Shown here: positions 38,043-45,831 of the stretch, piece after piece
How positions within the stretch are numbered: position 1 is the stretch's first letter
Layout: every line of letters starts with the position of its first letter
From: CAVSLM01 sp963728895
Lineage (GTDB): Bacteria; Pseudomonadota; Gammaproteobacteria; JBBQDK01
Assembly: GCA_963728895.1 (NCBI GenBank)
Contig: CAVSLM010000004.1
Location: forward strand, 1 to 64,000
Reading direction: 5' to 3'
Length of the DNA stretch: 64,000 nucleotides
Notes under the pieces: model-generated
Seen by the model: the letters and a program-made list of their open reading frames with translations, nothing else
Told to the model about the DNA's origin: nothing
Database searches by the model: none
Program-made: the position numbers and the translations under genes

Positions 38043-38468
38043 ATGACTGATTCGGTACGCAGTCTAACACCTCAACAGGCGTGGGAACTGCTGGAGGAGA
38101 ATCCGCGGGCGGTGCTCATCGACGTTCGCTCAAGCATGGAGTATCTGTTCGTAGGACATCCCAGGGGTGCGATACACGTGTCGTGGATCGATGAACCCGA
38201 ATGGACGATCAATCCGCATTTTGCAACGGAGGTGCGCAAGGTGATGTTGGGTGGAGTGAGCTGCGACGAAGACATGGGCTGCGCGCCCGTAGTGCTCATC
38301 TGCCGCAGCGGTAAACGATCTCTGGAGGCGGGGAAGGAGCTTGTGCATCAGGGGTTCAAAGAAGTCTACAACGTGCTGGAAGGTTTCGAAGGCGAGCTTG
38401 ACGAGCAGCACCACCGCAGCGCCAGTGGAGGGTGGCGGTATCACGGCCTGCCGTGGGAGCAATGCTAG
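38043..38468 (+). CDS. Rhodanese-like sulfurtransferase
   Basis: A single-domain rhodanese of 141 residues. The start MTDSVRSLTPQQAWELLEEN is typical, then VLIDVRSSMEYLFVGHPRGA. The active-site loop is VVLICRSGKRSLEAGKEL, with the catalytic Cys followed by RSGKRS. No signal peptide. The ATG at 38043 has GGGGAAGGA just upstream. About 520 bp downstream lies a DsrE2-like gene; rhodanese, TusA and DsrE2 genes are often linked in sulfur-oxidising bacteria, so a role in sulfane-sulfur relay is plausible but no TusA is visible. Confidence 0.9.
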   Translation: MTDSVRSLTPQQAWELLEENPRAVLIDVRSSMEYLFVGHPRGAIHVSWIDEPEWTINPHFATEVRKVMLGGVSCDEDMGCAPVVLICRSGKRSLEAGKELVHQGFKEVYNVLEGFEGELDEQHHRSASGGWRYHGLPWEQC

Positions 38469-38989
38469 CCCGCATCTCTCACCGTGATCCCGGACACTGA
38501 CGCAGACTCGTGTATTTGGACGCTGCGGATAGGGGAACGCCCGCCTCATGTGCGAAGGACAAGCCCGGGCGCAACAATGCCGGCCGGAATCAGAACGCGT
38601 CTGCGCCAACACGGTTCTTCCCTGACCGCGACCCTCGAATTTCCTCCACCGCCATCCCGTGAGGGCGCGCCTCAATGGGCCCGTTCGCGACCGGAGTTAC
38701 TGTCTGATGAAGGACATCCGGACCATTCCTGAAGCGCGTTGTTCGGATGTTAGTGTATGCTTATTTTAGCGCTTGTTGACCAAGAGGGGCGGGTAAGTAT
38801 AATCACCTGAGGTCGTTTCGTCCTCCCAAGGTTCTGGCGGATCTGTCAATGCGCCACCACCTGAAGTTTAGCTCCCCGATTCTGTGGATTCCGGCCGGCG
38901 CTAGCGGCAGGGCTGGAACGCCCGGATATCCGCGATGATTACGCGGGAATACAGGGATGTCTACACATTGCGCCGTGAGGAGGGTAAAC
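38469..38989. other. Gene-free stretch carrying the promoter of the DsrE2-like gene
   Basis: No recognisable gene; open frames are short shadows. It contains the sigma-70-like promoter at 38776-38803 and a GAGGAGG ribosome-binding site close to 38978-38984. The space of about 190 bases between the promoter and the ATG at 38990 leaves a long 5' untranslated leader. Confidence 0.5.
38776..38803 (+). promoter_or_regulatory. Sigma-70-like promoter
   Basis: TTGACC (38776-38781), a 16-base spacer and a perfect TATAAT (38798-38803). It is the best sigma-70 match seen in the window and points toward the DsrE2-like gene at 38990. Confidence 0.65.
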
Positions 38990-39601
38990 ATGTCGACTTC
39001 CGCTGAAGTGATGAAACACGACGATCTGGACGCGTGGCTGAATCAGCGTCTGGACGAGTTGCTGCCCAAGAAGCTCGAGGAGATCGAGGCTGCCAAGACA
39101 CCATCGATGTCCATCATTGCGACCAAGGGTACTCTGGACTGGGCCTATCCCCCGTTCATTCTCGCGTCCACGGCGGCCGCCCTGGGGTGGGACGTGACGG
39201 TGTTTTTCACGTTCTACGGCCTGTCACTTCTGAAGAAGGATTTCGACTCCGACGTGAGCCCGCTGGGCAACCCGGCCATGCCCATGAAAATGCCCTTCGG
39301 TCCCAAGTGGTTCAAGGACATCAACTGGAACATGCCGAATCTGCTTATGGCGGGCATACCGGGCTTCGAGAAGTTGGCAACCTCGCTGATGAAGAAAACC
39401 ATCAAGAACTGCGGCGTCGCCAGCGTGACCGAGCTTCGTGAGCTGTGCCTGGAGGCGGACGTGAAATTCGTTGCGTGCCAGATGACGGTCGAGCTGTTCG
39501 GTTTCAAACGCGACGACTTCATTCCCGAAGTGAAGGACTACGTCGGCGCGGCAAGCTTCCTGCCGGTTGCGCAGAAATCCGACGTTTCGCTTTTCATCTG
39601 A
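38990..39601 (+). CDS. dsrE2: DsrE2-like (DsrE/DsrF/DrsH family) sulfur-relay protein
   Basis: A 203-residue protein of the DsrE/DsrF/DrsH-like family. Typical blocks are MSIIATKGTLDWAYPPFILA, STAAALGWDVTVFFTFYGL, a Met/Pro-rich loop (PLGNPAMPMKMPFGPKWF), NLLMAGIPGFEKLATSLM and VKFVACQMTVELFGF, the last with the conserved Cys. The family includes DsrE2 proteins that carry persulfide sulfur near the membrane in sulfur oxidisers. Start at the ATG at 38990 with AGGAGGG nine bases upstream; the frame from 38957 is longer without support. A 13-bp inverted repeat follows the stop. Confidence 0.82.
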   Translation: MSTSAEVMKHDDLDAWLNQRLDELLPKKLEEIEAAKTPSMSIIATKGTLDWAYPPFILASTAAALGWDVTVFFTFYGLSLLKKDFDSDVSPLGNPAMPMKMPFGPKWFKDINWNMPNLLMAGIPGFEKLATSLMKKTIKNCGVASVTELRELCLEADVKFVACQMTVELFGFKRDDFIPEVKDYVGAASFLPVAQKSDVSLFI

Positions 39602-40371
39602 CGCTTCCTTTCTCCTCGATCCCGGCGTAGAGCGCGGGGCAGCAGTTCCGGCTGCTGCCCCGCGTGTCAGCGGCTGGTGCGCATCTATCCCGTCACGAGC
39701 CCGGAAGCTGGCGACCAACTCCTGCGCCCGGCCCCCGCTCCGTTGCCGTGTTCATTCCTTTCGTGAAGAGCAAGTGCAGGCGTGCAAACCAGCCAGCCCG
39801 GTTGGGCCTCGTCACCGCCGGGACCGCGTGTGGTGGTTCAATCCTGACGAGGCGCTTAATCGGGGAGAAGGCCTTGTGGTTCCAGGGAATCCTATGTTCC
39901 ACCCTGCGTGTAACACTACACGAGCGCTGCGCCGGGCATCGGGACGCCGGCGAGGTACGCAGACTGGCTGCGTCCCGGCCCGCACGCACTGCGAGCCAGA
40001 CCATCGTCGAGCCTGGAGTGGCCCCGGAGGAAGTGCGAGCGCAGCACCCTTGGCCGCCGTCGCTTGCACCGCCTCCGGAGCACTTGAAGGTCCCCGACGC
40101 GTTCACGCCGGGGATGGCCTCCCTGGCCCACTGATGCCCGCCTTCCCTGCGCAATTCTCGCAGTTGTGATCGGTGCGTGCTCCCTGCACAATGCATTTGC
40201 AATCCGTGCATGGTCTCGTGCTGCGAGCCATCAGCAGCGCGCATAATGCCCTTCAAACGTTTTCCTTGCTGTCAGTCAGGAGCGGAATTGTTTGTAGGAA
40301 ACTTCTGAATCTTCGTGCGGCAATTCCTCATCCGAAGCGCGACGAGCCGCTATCCAACGAGGCACATCTGC
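39602..40371. other. Gene-free stretch with terminal hairpin
   Basis: Seven hundred and seventy bases without a convincing gene. Open frames exist on both strands (39664-40134 plus, 39693-40256 minus), yet their translations are low-complexity and match no family I know. The hairpin at 39633-39664 lies right after the DsrE2-like gene. The 3' part leads to proline iminopeptidase. Confidence 0.5.
39633..39664 (+). terminator. 13-bp perfect inverted repeat, possible terminator
   Basis: CGCGGGGCAGCAG (39633-39645), a six-base loop (TTCCGG), then CTGCTGCCCCGCG (39652-39664). The stem is perfect and GC-rich, 32 bases after the DsrE2-like stop. No T run follows, so it is a stable hairpin or an RNA-stabilising end rather than a textbook terminator. 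Confidence 0.5.
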
Positions 40372-41322
40372 GTGTCGAGCCTATACCCCGCCATACATCC
40401 CTACGTAACCCACAGCCTGGCCGTTGAGGCGGAACACACGTTGTATGTCGAAGAGTGTGGCACTCCCGCCGGCATACCCGTGGTGTTTCTGCACGGTGGA
40501 CCCGGCGCAGGCTGCGAGCCGTACCACCGGACGTTCTTCGATCCTGCTTTGTACCGCATCGTCCTGTTCGATCAGCGCGGCTGCGGGCGATCCACTCCAC
40601 ACGCAGAGTTGAATGCCAACGACACGCACGCGCTCGTGCGGGACATCGAAACCATCCGCGCGCACCTCGGCATCGAGCGCTGGATCGTCTTCGGCGGCTC
40701 ATGGGGATCGACACTGGCACTGGTGTATGCGCAGGCCCATCACCGCAAAGTGCTCGGGCTGATTCTCCGTGGGATCTTCCTGTGTCGCCCCCAGGACATC
40801 CACTGGTTCTATCAAGAGGGCGCGCGGCGGGTGTTCCCGGACTATTGGGAGGAATACCTACGCCAGATACCCGAGGTAGAGCGCGACGACCTTTTGAACG
40901 CCTATTATCGTCGCCTCACCGGCGAGGACGAGGTCACGCGCATGGCAGCTGCCAAGGCATGGTCTATCTGGGAAGCGCGGGCGGCCAGCATGATGCCGCA
41001 GCCTCGTCTCGTGGAGCACTTTGGCGATCCACATACCGCCCTGAGCCTGGCGCGCATCGAGGCGCACTATTTCGTCAATAACTGTTTTCTCGAGCCCGAT
41101 CAGATTCTGCGCGACGCTGCCCGGCTTGCGGACATACCCGGAGTAGTCGTGCACGGTCGCTACGACATGGTCTGCCCTGTCGATCAGGCCTGGGAGCTAC
41201 ATCGGGTCTGGCCGCAGGCCCGCTTGGTGATCGTGCCTGATGCCGGACACTCGGCTACCGAGCCTGGGATCGCCCATGCGCTCGTCGAGGCGACGTGTGA
41301 GATGGCGCGACGGCTGGTGTGA
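40372..41322 (+). CDS. pip: Proline iminopeptidase
   Basis: Alpha/beta-hydrolase that removes N-terminal proline from peptides, 316 residues. The oxyanion-hole motif FLHGGPGAGCEPYH and the nucleophile elbow FGGSWGSTLALVYA are typical of family S33. YRIVLFDQRGCGRSTPH and the catalytic Asp and His regions (VHGRYDMVCPVDQAW, VIVPDAGHSATEPG) are complete. The start is taken as GTG 40372 (VSSLYPAIHPYVTHSLAVEA); a GTG at 40315 would add 19 residues. It overlaps dtd by four bases. Confidence 0.92.
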   Translation: MSSLYPAIHPYVTHSLAVEAEHTLYVEECGTPAGIPVVFLHGGPGAGCEPYHRTFFDPALYRIVLFDQRGCGRSTPHAELNANDTHALVRDIETIRAHLGIERWIVFGGSWGSTLALVYAQAHHRKVLGLILRGIFLCRPQDIHWFYQEGARRVFPDYWEEYLRQIPEVERDDLLNAYYRRLTGEDEVTRMAAAKAWSIWEARAASMMPQPRLVEHFGDPHTALSLARIEAHYFVNNCFLEPDQILRDAARLADIPGVVVHGRYDMVCPVDQAWELHRVWPQARLVIVPDAGHSATEPGIAHALVEATCEMARRLV

Positions 41323-41771
41323 TCGCCCTGCTGCAGCGGGTCGACGGTGCGGAGGTGCGCGTCGGTGACGAGGAGGTGGGCGCGATCGGTCGCGGCGCAC
41401 TCGTGCTGGTCGGCGTCGAGCGCAGTGATGGAACGCTACAGGCCAAGCGGTTGCTGGAGCGGCTGCTCGGCTATCGCATCTTCCCCGATGAGAGCGGACG
41501 CATGAACCGCAGCCTGCGGGACATCGCGGGAGAGCTCCTGCTGGTTCCCCAGTTCACGCTCGCCGCGGACACCTGCAGGGGCAACCGCCCCAGCTTTGCG
41601 CCGGCCGCAGAGCCGCGTGCCGGAAAAGCCCTGTTCGACCATTTAGTCGAGCTTGCACAGGGAAGCGGACTCAAGGTGGCGTCCGGACGCTTCGGTGCGG
41701 ATATGAAGGTCATGTCGATCAACGATGGACCGGTGACCTTCTGGCTGCACGTATCCTCGGTGCAAGCCTGA
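41319..41771 (+). CDS. dtd: D-aminoacyl-tRNA deacylase
   Basis: Hydrolyses D-amino acids mischarged onto tRNA. The 150-residue protein has a GTG start overlapping the pip stop (GTGA). Motifs: LLQRVDGAEVRVGDEEVGAI, RIFPDESGRMN, VPQFTLAADTCRGNRPSF (the usual SQFTL has Pro in place of Ser), and the cis-Pro motif INDGPVTFW. GP in INDGPVT confirms DTD type. Likely co-transcribed with pip. Confidence 0.94.
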   Translation: MIALLQRVDGAEVRVGDEEVGAIGRGALVLVGVERSDGTLQAKRLLERLLGYRIFPDESGRMNRSLRDIAGELLLVPQFTLAADTCRGNRPSFAPAAEPRAGKALFDHLVELAQGSGLKVASGRFGADMKVMSINDGPVTFWLHVSSVQA

Positions 41772-41801
41772 ACGGGTGCCGGCACCGGACACCGGCCCTG
41801 C

Positions 41802-42314
41802 TCAGCTGGAGGCGAGATCCACCCGCCGGTCGCCCGAGCGCGTCATGCGGGCTTCCAGTCGCCAGCGCTGGTCCAGTGGCTCGACAATGACGTACCAGCG
41901 GCCCCGCGGCAACTCGCCGACCGCTCCGCGGAAGGCGCCTACAGCATCGCGGTGCAGCACCACCTGCACGTCGTGATGGGCCAAGGTCGGGTGCAACAGC
42001 TGAAGGCGCAGGGCGGTGTCCGCCAAGGGCGTGTCGGCCGACACCGTGACGCGCGCGTCACCACCGGTCAGGTACAGTATCGCACTCAGCCCAAGTTGCT
42101 TCGCCATATGGTCGCGGGCCAGCACCTTGTTGATGGCAAGTCCTTCCTTGTAGTAATCGTCGACGACTAGGGCCTCTGGGTGGCTCATTGCCAGCGCCAG
42201 CGTGGCCAGTCCCGCGATCACGGCGCTGGCCGGGAGCGCAATGAGGAACCAAGGCCAGAACTGGCGATACCATGGTGTGACGTTCTGCGCTATGGACATG
42301 GACGGAACCCTCAC
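41802..42314 (-). CDS. fixH: FixH-family membrane protein
   Basis: A 170-residue single-pass protein needed for cbb3 oxidase maturation. The membrane segment (FWPWFLIALPASAVIAGLAT) is followed by VVDDYYKEGLAINKVLARDH, the FixH signature, and a beta-rich domain. Starts at GTG 42314, overlapping the ccoG stop by four bases (GTGA), or at ATG 42299. Last gene of the cco operon in this window; ccoI and ccoS, usual neighbours, are not present. Confidence 0.9.
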   Translation of the reverse strand: MRVPSMSIAQNVTPWYRQFWPWFLIALPASAVIAGLATLALAMSHPEALVVDDYYKEGLAINKVLARDHMAKQLGLSAILYLTGGDARVTVSADTPLADTALRLQLLHPTLAHHDVQVVLHRDAVGAFRGAVGELPRGRWYVIVEPLDQRWRLEARMTRSGDRRVDLASS

Positions 42315-43750
42315 CGAAGCGCTACTGGTCCCAGGAACCGCGCCACTTCCGTGCGCTGCAGCCCGGGCGTATCGGCGGCCTGGATGTGAAATTCGATTTG
42401 ATTGCCGGCTTGGTGAAGGTTGATCGGGTCGATTTCCACACTCACGGGCAGCGTCGTGACCTCACCGCCCGGAACCTCGAGATCCCTGTTCGAGCCCACG
42501 AGCTTCAGCCCGGGCAGTCCTGAGACCTCCAGTCGGTAGCGGTGCGTGCGCTCGTCCATGTTGACGATGCGCAGCGTATAGACGTTCTCCACCATACCTT
42601 GCGGCGTCTGCCGGTAAAGCATGTTGCGGTCACGCATGATGTCGAGCCGCAATGGCATGCGCTGGGTCAGCCCGTAGGCTAATCCGCCGAGCAGCGCAAA
42701 AAGCAGCACCGTGTAAACCAGTATGCGTGGGCGTATCAGCCGACTCTGCAGGCCCCGCATGGTGTTGTACGTGGTATAGCGAACAAGGCCCTTGGGGTAG
42801 CCCATCTTATCCATGACCTGGTCGCAGACATCGACACACGCGGCACAGCCGATGCACTGATATTGCAGGCCGTTGCGAATATCGATTCCAGTCGGACACA
42901 CCTGGACACACAGCGTGCAGTCGATGCAGTCACCCAGTCCCTGCGCTCGGTAGTCGGTGCCCCTCCGGCGCGAGCCACGCGGCTCGCCGCGCGCCTCGTC
43001 GTACGAGATGATGAGCGTGTCGTCGTCGAACATGGCACTCTGGAAACGCGCATACGGACACATGTAGATGCACACCTGCTCGCGCATCCAGCCCGCGTTT
43101 CCATAGGTGGCAAATCCGTAGAACAGAATCCAGAAGGTCTCCCACGGCCCGAGCGAGAAGCTCGCCACCTTGTGGCCCAGCTCCAGAATCGGCGTGAAGT
43201 ATCCTACGAATGTGAAGCCCGTGAACGCCGCGAATGCGATCCACAGAGCGTGTTTGCCCCCCTTCACGGCGAGCTTGTGCACCGACCAGGGCACCTGGTC
43301 GAGCTTCATCTGCTTCATGCGATCGCCTTCGACCAAGCGCTCCATCCACAGAAACACTTCCGTCCAGACCGTCTGCGGGCACGCATACCCGCACCAAAGT
43401 CGTCCTGCGAGGGCGGTGAAGAAAAACAGCGACAGCGCCGCAATGATCAGCAGAAGCGCGAGAAAGAAGAAATCCTGCGGCCAGAACGTCCACCCGAAGA
43501 TGTAAAACTTGCGGGCGGGAAGATCGAGCAGCACGGCCTGCCGCCCCTCCCAGCGCAACCAGGGGAAGCCATAAAAGATGCCCAGCAGTGCGAGCGCGCC
43601 GACCACGCGCCAGGTGGCGAAGATGCCGTGCACCTCGCGCGGATAAACCTTCTGGCGCTTGGCGTACAGCACCTGTTCCACGGAATCGGTAGCACCGGGA
43701 ATGGAACTCTTGTCGCCGCCCGTCGCGTGGGCAAGATTGTCGCTGCTCAT
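42311..43750 (-). CDS. ccoG: Cytochrome c oxidase accessory protein CcoG
   Basis: Membrane iron-sulfur protein (RdxA/FixG), involved in copper reduction for cbb3 oxidase assembly. The 479-residue protein has five or so membrane segments, the conserved GRLWCGYACPQTVWTEVF, YMCPYARFQSAM and two ferredoxin-type clusters, CIDCTLCVQVCPTGIDIRNG and CIGCAACVDVCD. The C-terminal domain is a beta-sandwich. ATG at 43750. Positioned directly after the small membrane protein and ccoP, as is usual. Confidence 0.95.
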   Translation of the reverse strand: MSSDNLAHATGGDKSSIPGATDSVEQVLYAKRQKVYPREVHGIFATWRVVGALALLGIFYGFPWLRWEGRQAVLLDLPARKFYIFGWTFWPQDFFFLALLLIIAALSLFFFTALAGRLWCGYACPQTVWTEVFLWMERLVEGDRMKQMKLDQVPWSVHKLAVKGGKHALWIAFAAFTGFTFVGYFTPILELGHKVASFSLGPWETFWILFYGFATYGNAGWMREQVCIYMCPYARFQSAMFDDDTLIISYDEARGEPRGSRRRGTDYRAQGLGDCIDCTLCVQVCPTGIDIRNGLQYQCIGCAACVDVCDQVMDKMGYPKGLVRYTTYNTMRGLQSRLIRPRILVYTVLLFALLGGLAYGLTQRMPLRLDIMRDRNMLYRQTPQGMVENVYTLRIVNMDERTHRYRLEVSGLPGLKLVGSNRDLEVPGGEVTTLPVSVEIDPINLHQAGNQIEFHIQAADTPGLQRTEVARFLGPVALR

Positions 43751-43765
43751 TGTGGGGTACCCGCG

Positions 43766-44050
43766 TCAGCGGCTGGAGGCGCCGCCGACCACTCGGTTGG
43801 TGTCGCAGGGCCTTCTGAAATAACAGGTCAGCGTGCAGGACACCGCTGTCAGAAGCCAGAACAGGAAGAACCCGATGCTGTAGGCACCAATGCGGCTGAT
43901 CTGCGGGCCGCCGGTACAAAGAAGAAATTCGTCCGGGTCAAACGCCGTGAAAAACAAGATGGTCGCCAATCCGGCCGTCAGGAAGGAAGGCCATAGCACG
44001 GAGACGCAATTCTGGGTACGACTGATCGACGTGTTCTGAGGATTGGGCAT
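43766..44050 (-). CDS. Small cbb3-cluster membrane protein
   Basis: A 94-residue protein, start ATG 44050 (MPNPQNTSISRTQNCVSVLW). It has two membrane segments (about 17-35 and 51-72) with CTGGPQISRIGAY between them and a Cys in the second segment. It lies between ccoP and ccoG, the place where small uncharacterised membrane proteins occur in several gammaproteobacterial cco clusters. No function is known; an assembly role is inferred from position only. Confidence 0.7.
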   Translation of the reverse strand: MPNPQNTSISRTQNCVSVLWPSFLTAGLATILFFTAFDPDEFLLCTGGPQISRIGAYSIGFFLFWLLTAVSCTLTCYFRRPCDTNRVVGGASSR

Positions 44051-44107
44051 GCTTCGCGACCGGTGAAGGCGTTCGGCGAGGGGCGTCTCCACCCCTCGCC
44101 CAACATC

Positions 44108-45010
44108 TTATTGCTCAGGGGTACTGTGAGACAAGCTGTATACGTAAGCGGCCAGGAGATGGACCTTATCGGGACCCAGCAGGTCGGCCTGGGCCGGCAT
44201 GTGTCCGTTCCGACCGTGCGTGATGGTCTCCTGGATCACGCCCGGCGAACCGCCGTATAGCCACACATTGTCGGTGAGATTGGGTGCGCCGAGCGCCGGG
44301 TTACCCTTGCCGTCCGCACCGTGGCAGGCGACGCAGTAGGTTTCGAACTTGGCCTTGCCCGCGGCCGCGAGCTGCGGATCCACGCTTTGGCCGCTCAGCT
44401 GTTGCACATACGCGGCCGCTTGGCGGACACCGTCCTCGCCAAGCACCGCACCCCAGGCGGGCATGCTGCCGTTGCGCCCGTTCAGAATGGTGGTCTGTAG
44501 GGTCTGCGGGTCGCCACCGTACAGCCAGTCTCCGTCGCGCAGGTTCGGGAATCCCGGTCCACCGCCCGCATCGGATCCGTGACATACGGCGCAGTTGTTG
44601 AGAAATAGCCGCCGTCCGATCTCCAGCGCATCGTGGTTGGTAGCGAGAGCAGCGATGTCCTCGCGTGCAAACTTCTCGAAGATCGGCCGGTATTTCGCGT
44701 CCGCCGCCTGCACTTCGCCCTCATACTGCTTCTGTTGCGTCCAGCCCAGCAACCCGCCGAAGTTGCCGAGCCCGGGATACAGCGCGAGATAAACAAAGCC
44801 GAACACGATGGTGATGTAGAACAGCCACAACCACCAGCGCGGCAGCGGATTGTTGTACTCTTGAAGGTTCTCGTCCCAGGTGTGGCCGGTGACGGAACCG
44901 GCGACCGCTTCACCCTGGCGCGGCTTGGTGGTCCAGCGGATCAGCCACCAGCAGGCGAGGATGTTGCCCACCGTCAGCACGATAATGAACCAGCTCCAGA
45001 ACTCACCCAT
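44108..45010 (-). CDS. ccoP: cbb3 oxidase diheme cytochrome c subunit
   Basis: Subunit III, 300 residues. Two membrane segments near the N-terminus (FWSWFIIVLTVGNILACWW and WWLWLFYITIVFGFVYLAL) and two cytochrome c domains with heme-binding CAVCH and CVACH and axial-ligand Met in GSMPAWG and GHMPAQ. The DENLQEYNNPLPRWW block is diagnostic. Overlaps ccoQ by 8 bp; passes electrons from soluble cytochrome c to CcoO and CcoN. Confidence 0.96.
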   Translation of the reverse strand: MGEFWSWFIIVLTVGNILACWWLIRWTTKPRQGEAVAGSVTGHTWDENLQEYNNPLPRWWLWLFYITIVFGFVYLALYPGLGNFGGLLGWTQQKQYEGEVQAADAKYRPIFEKFAREDIAALATNHDALEIGRRLFLNNCAVCHGSDAGGGPGFPNLRDGDWLYGGDPQTLQTTILNGRNGSMPAWGAVLGEDGVRQAAAYVQQLSGQSVDPQLAAAGKAKFETYCVACHGADGKGNPALGAPNLTDNVWLYGGSPGVIQETITHGRNGHMPAQADLLGPDKVHLLAAYVYSLSHSTPEQ

Positions 45011-45194
45011 GATCGTTCTCCTTCCCGCGCACCGCGTCTTCGGTGAGCACGCCGTCGTCGTCGAGCGGCAGGCGGGCCGCTTCCGAAAAGGCGCGCTCCC
45101 GCTTGCCGCTCCAGGCCCAGACCCAGATGGCGATGAACATTACCGGCATGATGATGACGAACAGCGAACGAATGTCATTGAGGTCCATGGTCAT
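45003..45194 (-). CDS. ccoQ: cbb3 oxidase small subunit CcoQ
   Basis: A 63-residue single-membrane-segment protein (SLFVIIMPVMFIAIWVWAW) with an acidic C-terminus, typical CcoQ. It stabilises the complex. The start overlaps the ccoO stop by four bases and its end overlaps the ccoP start by eight, so all three are coupled. Confidence 0.92.
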   Translation of the reverse strand: MTMDLNDIRSLFVIIMPVMFIAIWVWAWSGKRERAFSEAARLPLDDDGVLTEDAVRGKENDHG

Positions 45195-45820
45195 CGCCCC
45201 GCCTTGATGCTGGTGCCGAGCACCTGCAGGTAGGCGATCAGAGCATCCATTTCCGTCTTGCCCCTGACTTCGTCGGCCGCCTTGCTGATCTGCTCGTCTG
45301 TATAGGTCTCGCAGCCGTTGCAGGTGAGGGAAATGAGTTTGTTCATCGCCCTCAATTTGGTGGCGGTACCCTTCTCGTCGACGAGGTTGGTCGCAAGCCA
45401 GGGGAAGGCCGGCATATTCGATTCCGGTACCACGTCGCGCGGATTGTTCAGATGCACGCGATGCCAGTCGTCACTGTAACGCCCTCCCACTCTGGCCAAG
45501 TCCGGTCCCGTGCGTTTGGAACCCCACTGGAACGGATGGTCATAGACGAATTCCCCGGCGACCGAGTAGTGGCCGTAGCGTTCGGTCTCCGCGCGGAACG
45601 GGCGGATCATCTGCGAGTGGCACACGTAGCAGCCCTCGCGCACATAGATATCCCGACCCTCGATCTGCAGCGGCGTGTAGGGCTTGAGCCCTGCAACCGG
45701 CTCCGTGGTGTCCTTGAGAAAGAACAGGGGGACGATTTCCACGAGGCCACCGATGCTGATCACCACCAGGATCAGCAGGGCCATCAAGCCAACGTTCTTT
45801 TCGACGACTTCATGACTCAT
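45191..45820 (-). CDS. ccoO: cbb3 oxidase monoheme cytochrome c subunit
   Basis: Subunit II, 209 residues, start ATG 45820 (MSHEVVEKNVGLMALLILVV). One membrane anchor then a cytochrome c domain with heme site GCYVCHSQMIRPF. FQWGSKRTGPDLARVGGRYS is highly conserved in this family. The frame extended to 46057 is a shadow of ccoN. Eleven bases separate it from ccoN. Confidence 0.96.
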   Translation of the reverse strand: MSHEVVEKNVGLMALLILVVISIGGLVEIVPLFFLKDTTEPVAGLKPYTPLQIEGRDIYVREGCYVCHSQMIRPFRAETERYGHYSVAGEFVYDHPFQWGSKRTGPDLARVGGRYSDDWHRVHLNNPRDVVPESNMPAFPWLATNLVDEKGTATKLRAMNKLISLTCNGCETYTDEQISKAADEVRGKTEMDALIAYLQVLGTSIKAGR

Positions 45821-45831
45821 GTCGGTATCCC

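Noticed and set aside
39664..40256. Long open frames on both strands after the DsrE2-like gene
   Set aside because: Two overlapping frames of similar length in GC-rich DNA, low-complexity translations and no family match; most likely noncoding.
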